This document shows, piece by piece, positions 56,500 to 64,000 of a DNA stretch of 64,000 nt. Location: the NCBI GenBank assembly GCA_016169945.1, contig JADLSH010000305.1, forward strand, positions 620,001 through 684,000, in the 5' to 3' direction. Each line of letters opens with the position of its first letter. Within the stretch, counting starts at the first letter, position 1. A program made the position numbers and the translations under genes. This DNA is from Trachythela sp. YZ-2020 (lineage: Eukaryota > Cnidaria > Anthozoa > Malacalcyonacea > Clavulariidae). A model generated the notes under the pieces. That model was not told the DNA's origin. It saw only the letters and a program-made list of their open reading frames with translations, and did no database searches.

Positions 56500-57076
56500 A
56501 TGGCTATAACAAACGAAGAAAGAAGATGGGTTGTCATTGGTGTATGTTTGACCAAAGTGCTTACTCCTGCATTGAGAAATGTTCTTGCAACCGAAATACC
56601 AAAGTGGCACAAAGTTTTATGTCAACCACCGACCGAAATTGACAAACAAGTTTTTGGTGGACACCAGAAAGAGTTACACCCATCAACTTTACACCTCAAC
56701 TATAAAAATATCAACAATAATGATGCGCACAAAAAACCCCGTGCATTTGATTATACAGTTAAAGACCCATTGTCTTTGGCAAAGTTGTTTGTTCAACCAT
56801 TCATGTCCAAGTTCACTGGCTTTGATCAAACAATGGATATATCTGCAGTCTTATCAGTGATTTGTGAAGCTGCACCATTTATAGGAGCTGCTGCTCATGC
56901 AAAGACAGTTCGATCAAACATCAGAAACGAGTGGGCACATTGCAACTTTGCAAATTGGACTGAAGCAAAATTTATTGCCGCTTTTCAAAGTATGGAAACT
57001 TTACTCCAGAATGTGAATCTCCCACCTGAAGAGGAAGAGAAATTGTGTGATGAGCTGAATAGCTGGAAAGATAAAG
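56500..57076 (+). CDS. Copy D, exon 1: HEPN domain
   Basis: 577 bp, same start context and GATAAAG|GTAAAG donor as B, phase 1. RNEWAH is intact at residues 142-147. It differs from B by a handful of residues (for example SNIRNEW against KDIRNEW). The exon joins 59219-59331. Confidence 0.85.
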
Positions 57077-57734
57077 GTAAAGAAATTGTATAAATTTTTC
57101 TGCCGTAAACCTCCAAATATAAGCCAGCCCTTGAATATATGCCCAGCATATCATTAAGAAATTGTAATGTGCAATTGACTTATCCTCATTTTTGCACTTG
57201 ATTAATTAGTGGTCATGTTACATTGTTATTCTTCAACAATTTTTAATGCTTAATATTGTTTCACTTATGCAAAACACAATGCATCCATATATAAGCCTCT
57301 ATCCAAGTCTGACACTAGGGGTTGGTTTGGGGGGGTGGTCGTTTGTGGAATGTGGACCATCTCTCACCTCTCTATGATTGATTGTAATAGGTTTTATCAA
57401 CAATGAAAGCCTAATTTCCTTTTAACTAAACAAACTAAAATCAGATTTGGGCAAAAAAAGATTGATGATTGAATTTGCTACCACCAAAGAATATGCTGGC
57501 AACCTAAATTCACACCCTCGATATTTGACAAAGTGTCCGCCACTGATCGCGAGCTAATTGAGGTTTGCACCGACTACAGCCGCACCTTTGTTCAGTCTGA
57601 AAAGAGGGGGTACATTTGCCAATAAATAGTGCACATTAAAAAATTGAGATATGGTGTGGCACACATCAAAGAGTATAGTATAGTTTAATTGTTCTAGCTT
57701 TTTTTATTTGATATATTTTTATGGCGATTACTTC

Positions 57735-58410
57735 AGGCATGTTTCAAACGTCGCATTTTCCATGTGTCGAATTCAATTGTTTGCATTATGTAGATGCAAA
57801 ATTCGACGTCTGAAACATTAAATTCGACGTTTTTAATTGCGGTCGACCGTAACTTTAAATTCGATCGCTTCGGTCGCATAATGCAAGCTAAATGCGACGT
57901 GGTTTTAGACGTCGCATTTGGATTTGTTTCGAATTCAATTAGGTCTGGGATGCATGGTACAGGAGACGTCATGCAATGTTATTGAAAGGTAACATGTTGC
58001 CAGTTTGTCACGCGCTTTTGTTGCAAATACGGCGGCCGTATAGCTTCAGAATTCGAAAAATATATATCTTGTAACAAAGAATCAAATGACCGATCTTACT
58101 GCATAACTTGCGGAGTTATACGAATTAATACGTTTTACGAAATACGAAATATGCAAAAAGAGGATATTTAAAGTAACTACAGTCCCCGAATTTTAAAAAT
58201 TTGCAAGGTGGTTTAATTGTCCTTCTCATTTACCTTATAAAGCTAAGATGTTTCAATTGTTTAACTTGTTTGAATTTGCGCCATATTCTGTGTTTATTTT
58301 TAGGAACACGTTCGGAATACAATTCGACGTTTGAAACGGACGTTGAACCTAATGTAATTCGCTCGAATCTAATGCGAATTGTATTCGACACATGCGACAT
58401 GTTTTAGTGT
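57735..58410. mobile_element. Decayed relative of the MITE 26654-27391
   Basis: Shares GCATGTTTCAAACGTCGC, the GACGTGGTTTTAGACGTCGC block and the TAATGCGAATTGTATTCGACACATGC end with the B element, but has several internal deletions and a lost right TIR. Confidence 0.6.
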
Positions 58411-58565
58411 ACTCAATCATTTATGTGTTTATTCCCCAATTATTTGTTGTGTTCGCCTCTTTGAAAACATCAAAGAAGAGATAAATTATCAATATTAAGG
58501 GATATACCGCAAAAGAGCAAATTGATAGAAAAAATTCGTGTATAGAATTTAATGAACATAATAAT

Positions 58566-59073
58566 CATCATTCAGAAATATATTTTTCAATAGAATTGTA
58601 CCGCTATGGAACAGTCTGCCGGATGAAATTAAATCTTCTCCTACAGTTCAGTCTCTAAAATCTAAACTTAACAAACACTATAAAACTAAACTTTATTCAT
58701 ATTTTGATGTTGATAGACCACGAACTTGGAAAACATTTTGTCATAAGTGTCGTTCTTGTGTTATAAATTGTTGTTCATGAAAGTATTATGTTTTGTAGTG
58801 AATTTTATATTTATGTGTATGTATATGTACGTGTATGTATGTGTGTATATGTTTATGTATATATGTATGTATGTGTATATATGTGTCTGCACATATATAA
58901 TTATATATATATATTAATGATTCCGTTATGTAACTATAAATGATGTACATTTGTTGAAGTCATAGTGATGTAAATGTAGTATAGTGTATTCATGTCAGGC
59001 AGGACTTAATTTAGGACTCTATTTGTCCTGTTGTCTGAGCCTTCAATCTTGTTATTGTAAAATTAATAAAAAA
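58566..59073 (+). mobile_element. LINE 3' end in intron 1 of D
   Basis: Inserted after GAACATAATAAT; B reads through this point uninterrupted. It encodes the last 68 codons of a LINE protein (58574-58780: FNRIVPLWNSLPDEIKSS then a CHKCRSC motif and stop), a 3' UTR with TGTATGTATATG microsatellite, and a short A-rich end. Strongly 5'-truncated. Confidence 0.85.
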
Positions 59074-59218
59074 AATGTATAAAATAATTCAAAGTCCCGT
59101 ATGGCAATTCTAATAAAATAATTTAAACATGAAGATGAAAGTATACACGAACTTAAGTTGCCTTTTACATGTAATGATTTTCTTAACAATTAATTATAAG
59201 TATTCCCCTTGATTTCAG

Positions 59219-59331
59219 GATTTCAATTGTGTTTTGGTCAACCTGTCGACATTGAAATCTTGACTTTACTCAGAGGTGAAGTGGACGGAATTTGTGAAGC
59301 TGTGAAGACATGGAGTTTAGAGAAAGAAGAG
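59219..59331 (+). CDS. Copy D, exon 2 (linker)
   Basis: 113 bp, TTTCAG to GTTTGA, same phases as in B; encodes GFQLCFGQPVDIEIL and VDGICEAVKTW. One substitution (Glu to Gly) distinguishes it from B. Confidence 0.85.
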
Positions 59332-59918
59332 GTTTGAAAATTGTTTTATTTGGTTGTAGGTGTATGCTGAGAAATCTATTTAGTACCAAAATATACGTTT
59401 CAAGGTAATATAGAATTATCATTTGTACAATACTGTATAACCCGACAAGTTAAATGCAACTGCTCATAGTTTTGCCGTAAATAGTTGGACTATATAAAGC
59501 GGAACCAGACTTAGCATTGAATTGCGGTGTCTCGTCTAGTCTAGCACAAGAGTGAATAATCATTCTCCATCAGTGTATTTATGAACACTAAATATAACAG
59601 CGTCGATTTGCTAGTTTGCTTTCAAACCTCTATGAAAATAGTAACAATATGTCACAAATTTAAAATAGGTTATATCCATCTCCATTATGTCTCTCTCGAG
59701 TAAGAAATTACTTCCGGTAAAACTACGTGACAAGATAATAGTCATGCATGAAGTACTTGCTGCATAACATTTCGAACGTAATCACACCCAAAAAATAAAG
59801 CACTGCCAATTTTGCAGCGGCACCGCAATTATGAACAGCTGTACGAAGGTGTTTTCATCTAAACCTGTTTAGTTTAATAGTCACAATTGATCAACTTGAA
59901 ATATGTTTCGTTTTACAG
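59332..59918 (+). other. Copy D intron 2
   Basis: 587 bp, collinear with intron 2 of B minus the 389-bp MITE. This is the uninterrupted form of the intron. No other feature is seen. Confidence 0.8.
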
Positions 59919-62900
59919 ATGACTACACTACTTTCGAATATCAGCGAGATGCAATCAAACTTGAATAAGGAAATAAATGAACTGCGTATGAGAGTAGAAA
60001 AATGCGAGATTCAGGGAACTAACAATTCCTTGAGAATAGAAAAATGCGAGATTCAGGGAAATAACAATTTTAAAGAAATACAGCTTCTTGAAAAGAAATA
60101 TACCACTGAACTGTCAAGATATTATATTAAGGAAGAGGAGGAAATTCCCTATGTCTTCACTGCACCTCCACGAAATCGTTATTTCGCTGGTCGAACTGAA
60201 GAAATCCAGGAGCTTAAACGTATTTTGAAAATTGAAGAAACGTTGAACGAAAAGAAAGTTCGTGTTGCAGCAGTTTGTGGTTTGGGTGGAATTGGTAAAA
60301 CAAGCTTAGTTTCCGAGTATGCTCATCAGATGAAGGATTTCTACAAGGGAGGTGTTTATTGGTTCTCTGCTGAAGATGATACGTTTCTTGACAAGACAGT
60401 GAACGACATCGCATTAGAGATTGGTGCATTGCTTGGTTCATTTGATTTAACTTTGTCAAATATCCTTAGAAAAATTAGCGCTACAAATGACCCATGTCTT
60501 ATTGTCCTCGACTGCTTGGATCAACTGGATCTTTCACCTAATATGACGAAATTTCTTTCCCTTCCTTCACAAAAGAGTATCTTTGGACATTTTATTGTGC
60601 TAACTAGGCGAAATCCAAACCGACTTGTTAATGAAGTTTCAGTTTTTGAGGAGGATTCTTGTCTTCAATTGAAATGTTTCCTGTCTCAAGAAGCAAAGCA
60701 ATTTCTTTATTCAAGGACTGGTGTGAATCGTGATGAAAATATTGAAAGTGTTGCAGAAAGTCTTTGTGAAGAGCTGGGGAGACTACCACTTGCTTTGGAG
60801 CAAGCTGGAGCTTGTATCAAAATGCTGCGTTGCAGTTTGTCTTCATACTTGGAGCAATATAAAGATGAACGCTTACGACTCCTGAGTCAACAACCGGCAC
60901 GCCCTGCATCACCAGGTAAGGAGTCATTTGAACGTCTTGCCGTTCACACGACATGGCTTATCAATATGGAGTATATGAAGAAGAGCCCGAATGGTCAGGC
61001 TGCTGTTCGATTTATGAATGCTTGTTCATTTTTCAATGGAAGCGAGATCGAAGAAGAATTGATCAACGTTGGAACACCCCAAGTAGAAGACGTCGCGTTT
61101 CGTAAATGTGTGTCATCACCATTGGGTTGCCGTCAGATTCTAAAATTGTTGACTGACTTTTCACTTTTCACGAATGTCGAAGCGCGCTCTGTCAGCACCC
61201 ATCGTTTGGTTCAGGAATTAATCAGAGAAAGTTTTCATCCGGAATCGAAAGCAGAGGCCTTCATTGATGCTGTGCGGATGCTTTGTTATGCACTTTCTAA
61301 ATGTTCTTCACCCAGTGATCTTGTAAGTTCAGATGAAAGGAATGATGAAGAACCAAACATATCTATCTCTGATTTACCTAAAAGTCCATCTCACTTCTAC
61401 ATGTGGTCTAAACTTTGTATGCATGGTCATCATCTTTGCAAAAATATGGAGGATCTGCTGTTAACTCCCGACGCTGTTTGTTTAGACTCAGTGTGGTTTC
61501 CTGCAACAGCCAAAATTCTTTACGAATGTGCTGTTCATTTGAGCGCAAATCATAAACAGGAAGAAGCAAAACGCACATTGAACTTTGGCTATCGCATATT
61601 AGACTGGCTTCCTTTGGCAGAGTATGAAACGTTGAAAAGGAATGTTAAAAATAATTCATTGTTTCCACTTTCTATTCCTTTACCGAAGTCATTTCAGATC
61701 GAGATCAAACGATGTTGTATGCCTCATTTTGTTTCACTTCAACCTCTGACTGAAAAACCTTGTGCTGAGGCTAGTCGCTGTGATGTGGAAGAAAAAATTG
61801 AGAAATTAAAATTGGATGGAAACAAGAGTTTCAAAGACGGTCGCTACAAAGAAGCATGTGACGCATATTCTTCTGCAATAAATTTGGCTCAGGATTGCAA
61901 TAATGCTTTCAATCCCTTGTTGCTTACTAACCGTGCAACGGTTTACATAAAATTAAAGCGATACGAAGATGCTTTAAAAGATGCGAATGATTACATAACG
62001 CGTCGTCCAGACTGCTGGCGGGGTTATGCCAGAAAAGCTCTGGCACTTGATGGCTTGAATGAGAAAGTCAGTGTTGAAATAGCTGCTGCTTTAGCTTTTT
62101 ATCACAATAGGGCTATTTTCTCTGATTTTTTACCATTCAAAGAGTCTTTCTTGGATTTGCAGAAACGCATTTTTATATGCGATAGTGTGGATGAACTGCG
62201 AGAAGCGATTTATTCGCAGGAAGTACAAGAGGGTGTGTTAAAGATTTTGGTTCTGGGATCAGAAGAATATATCTTAAATGTTGGAACATTTGTCAAACCG
62301 TGGAACAACTGTATTCTAGTTGGTACGAGAAAAGATTGTTCTGTTTCTTTGAAGTTGGACGATAACATTCACTTGTTGAAGTGCATGCTTACAAATCTGT
62401 CATTCTATTTCAGTAAAGGTCATGTGGATTGTATGCCTGGTTCGTTCGTCAAGATGCTTAGCTGTAACTTTACGTGTTGTGATGACGCCTTGCCTGCTGT
62501 AGGAACTCAGGGGGATTTTAACGCAGAACAATGCAATTTTACAAGCAAGAACAGTGTTGGACTGGTATGTGTTGGAGCAGGTAATGCGATTGTTGTTGAC
62601 TGTTCCTTTTGTGGCAATGGGAAATTTGGGTTAGCAGTGCACAAAGGCGGGACGTTGATTGTGAAAAGCAGTCGCATATATAACAATGGTGAAGATGGGT
62701 TGTCAATAGGAGTCGAAACATCGAGGTGTGTCGCAATTAATTGTGATATTCACCACAATGTTGGCCAAGGGATTGCTATGTTAAAGTCAAAGAATGTCAC
62801 GCTGATTCGAAATAACGTTTTTGACAATGACTATCATGGAATATACATGATAAATTCTGAGGCGGATATCAGAGAGAACAACGTTTTTGATAACGGTTTG

Positions 62901-63746
62901 TGGGGAATTTGGTCCGAGAGCAATTCATGGTGCAATATATCGATGAATAGAGTTTTTCGCAACAAAACTGGGGGAGTTCGTGTGGGATATCGAGCTGCAG
63001 GAAAAGAGTTTCCCCCATCTGTCGTGGAACTGAATAATATTCATGATAATATTGGTCCTGGGTTTGTGGATACGGTAAACGATTTTGAAGTAAGAGAATC
63101 GGAGTTCGCAAATGACGATTTGATAAAGTCGTATTTAAAGTCTCCCAATTCCCTTCAATCTGCCAAATGCCAGGATAACGAAATGTACAATAACATAGAA
63201 AGTGAAAACGATGCTAAATTAGATTTTTCCGTTCCATATTGCTCAAATTGTCGTAAGAACTGTAAACTGAACAGGTGTGGAAAGTGCTTTACTGCCGCGT
63301 ATTGCAACAAATCTTGCCAAGAAAACCACTGGTCAAAGCATAAGAAAATATGCAAAGTTTTACGTGAGAAGTCAAGCTATTTGATCGCTTCCATGAAAAG
63401 AGCTGAATACGATCTTTATACGGAACTCATTGAAGGCTCAAAAGAAATTGGTCCAAAGTTCAGCCCTCCTCCACCACGAGATGGCACGAGGTTTGTTGTA
63501 AAAGTACATTCTGTAATAGAAGTAAGCGAGAACTCGTTAACTTTATCAAGTGTCATGATGTACGACCGTAGTCTTGAACTTCACCAAACATTTCATTCCA
63601 ATGTTATTGAGGAACTTGTAAAAGAGTTTGGTGTAATATGTGAACGAAAATGTGTCGAGAAAAAACTTTTCTTCCACTGCCTGTTTGAAGACAACGGACA
63701 GCTTCGACTATTCACGAATGATTTTGCTGAATTTCAAAATTGGTGA
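59919..63746 (+). CDS. Copy D, exon 3: NB-ARC / TPR / beta-helix / MYND NLR-like protein (longest intact member)
   Basis: With exons 1-2 the protein is about 1505 residues. Exon 3 residues: coiled coil 5-65 with a repeated EKCEIQG unit; GLGGIGKTSL 121-130; Walker B Asp 198; LTRR 228-231; GRLPLALEQAG 287-297; STHRLVQ 426-432; acidic insert 471-483; TPR 626-715 with clamp residues K631, N635, N671, R701 and R705; beta-helix about 770-1050; MYND ligands C1108, C1111, C1120, C1123, C1129, C1133, H1141 and C1145; C-terminal domain 1189-1275. STAND ATPases switch from ADP-bound closed to ATP-bound oligomer; here oligomerisation would cluster the N-terminal HEPN RNases (inference). The beta-helix (as in FBXO11 and SHCBP1) sits where NLRs carry LRR or WD40 sensors. 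No signal peptide or membrane segment, so probably intracellular. Confidence 0.92.
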   Translation: MTTLLSNISEMQSNLNKEINELRMRVEKCEIQGTNNSLRIEKCEIQGNNNFKEIQLLEKKYTTELSRYYIKEEEEIPYVFTAPPRNRYFAGRTEEIQELKRILKIEETLNEKKVRVAAVCGLGGIGKTSLVSEYAHQMKDFYKGGVYWFSAEDDTFLDKTVNDIALEIGALLGSFDLTLSNILRKISATNDPCLIVLDCLDQLDLSPNMTKFLSLPSQKSIFGHFIVLTRRNPNRLVNEVSVFEEDSCLQLKCFLSQEAKQFLYSRTGVNRDENIESVAESLCEELGRLPLALEQAGACIKMLRCSLSSYLEQYKDERLRLLSQQPARPASPGKESFERLAVHTTWLINMEYMKKSPNGQAAVRFMNACSFFNGSEIEEELINVGTPQVEDVAFRKCVSSPLGCRQILKLLTDFSLFTNVEARSVSTHRLVQELIRESFHPESKAEAFIDAVRMLCYALSKCSSPSDLVSSDERNDEEPNISISDLPKSPSHFYMWSKLCMHGHHLCKNMEDLLLTPDAVCLDSVWFPATAKILYECAVHLSANHKQEEAKRTLNFGYRILDWLPLAEYETLKRNVKNNSLFPLSIPLPKSFQIEIKRCCMPHFVSLQPLTEKPCAEASRCDVEEKIEKLKLDGNKSFKDGRYKEACDAYSSAINLAQDCNNAFNPLLLTNRATVYIKLKRYEDALKDANDYITRRPDCWRGYARKALALDGLNEKVSVEIAAALAFYHNRAIFSDFLPFKESFLDLQKRIFICDSVDELREAIYSQEVQEGVLKILVLGSEEYILNVGTFVKPWNNCILVGTRKDCSVSLKLDDNIHLLKCMLTNLSFYFSKGHVDCMPGSFVKMLSCNFTCCDDALPAVGTQGDFNAEQCNFTSKNSVGLVCVGAGNAIVVDCSFCGNGKFGLAVHKGGTLIVKSSRIYNNGEDGLSIGVETSRCVAINCDIHHNVGQGIAMLKSKNVTLIRNNVFDNDYHGIYMINSEADIRENNVFDNGLWGIWSESNSWCNISMNRVFRNKTGGVRVGYRAAGKEFPPSVVELNNIHDNIGPGFVDTVNDFEVRESEFANDDLIKSYLKSPNSLQSAKCQDNEMYNNIESENDAKLDFSVPYCSNCRKNCKLNRCGKCFTAAYCNKSCQENHWSKHKKICKVLREKSSYLIASMKRAEYDLYTELIEGSKEIGPKFSPPPPRDGTRFVVKVHSVIEVSENSLTLSSVMMYDRSLELHQTFHSNVIEELVKEFGVICERKCVEKKLFFHCLFEDNGQLRLFTNDFAEFQNW

Positions 63747-64000
63747 ATCCATATATATGAAACTTAGATTGCCTACTCGAACGTTTTAAGAGCAACCTGG
63801 ATTTGTTTCGTGTGCTCGGCTTCAGAAAACATTCTTAATGCATTATGAAATACCTTCTGCAAATGAGTTATAGTTAATTCCCAATTTTGCTGATATTTCA
63901 GACAAAAGACAACTTTACTAAGGGGATATATGTTATATTTAAAATACAGCTACATATAGCCATAGGCCTTATCTCATAAATCCATGGCATGCAGTTTATT
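63747..64000 (+). other. 3' flank of copy D, truncated by the window end
   Basis: Closely matches 32646-32900 after B, including the loss of the TTTAGTGTATATACCCCC stretch seen after A. The window stops just before the position of the conserved AATAAA. Confidence 0.7.

Larger units (their letters stand above)
57077..59218 (+). other. Copy D intron 1
   Basis: About 2.1 kb, homologous to intron 1 of B, with a decayed MITE at about 57735-58410 and a LINE tail at 58566-59073. A segment at about 57170-57440 is not shared with B. No gene is seen. Confidence 0.7.

Noticed and set aside
63155..63355. Recurrent minus-strand frames antisense to MYND (also at 9090, 15733, 32051 and 47677)
   Set aside because: Their conservation is explained by the sense-strand coding sequence; they are shadow frames.

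Overview
This 64 kb window is AT-rich, intron-containing, transposon-dense DNA from a eukaryote, most likely an early-branching animal. I favour a cnidarian because DZIP3-type HEPN domains fused to NB-ARC/NACHT ATPases, MYND fingers and many TIR-type MITEs are typical there; this is an inference, and no species-specific marker is visible.

The window is dominated by a tandem, same-strand (+) array of one multidomain gene family. Each intact gene has three coding exons. Exon 1 (about 192-199 codons) is a HEPN domain with an intact R-N-x-x-x-H motif. Exon 2 is a 37-38 residue linker. Exon 3 is a single uninterrupted exon of about 3.8 kb encoding, in order, a short coiled coil, an NB-ARC/STAND ATPase, a winged-helix-like segment ending in a HRLVQ motif, a three-repeat TPR with a HSP70/HSP90-type carboxylate clamp, a right-handed beta-helix, a MYND zinc finger and a conserved C-terminal domain. 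Full proteins are about 1490-1505 residues. By architecture they are NLR-like (STAND) proteins with a predicted RNase effector at the N terminus and a beta-helix in the place of a sensor.

Layout: copy A (exon 1 lies left of the window; exon 2 566-678; exon 3 6002-9792, with a one-base frameshift); A', a 3'-only gene fragment (15560-16321) made by a tandem duplication of about 6.57 kb; copy B (25707-32645, intact); copy C (42135-48238, intact, most divergent); copy D (56500-63746, intact). B and D lie in paralogous segments of more than 8 kb spaced about 31 kb apart. Two tiny relics of the last seven codons (13069 and 19229) mark a recombination scar from a further lost copy.

Between and inside the genes are many mobile elements, several dated by presence in one paralogous segment and absence from the other: a 4.7 kb TIR element in intron 2 of A; PIF/Harbinger-like MITEs with TAA/TTA target duplications in the introns of B; Mutator-like palindromic MITEs with 9-bp duplications; a hAT-like MITE with a perfect 8-bp duplication nested in another MITE; a hAT-like element carrying a LINE reverse transcriptase 63 bp upstream of the start codon of C; and several LINE 3' tails. 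A repeated unit upstream of B and D also contains a possible two-exon small peptide with a hydrophobic leader.

No CRISPR, operon, rRNA or functional tRNA gene is present. The most interesting content is the HEPN / NB-ARC / TPR-clamp / beta-helix / MYND architecture and the evidence that the array is turning over rapidly.
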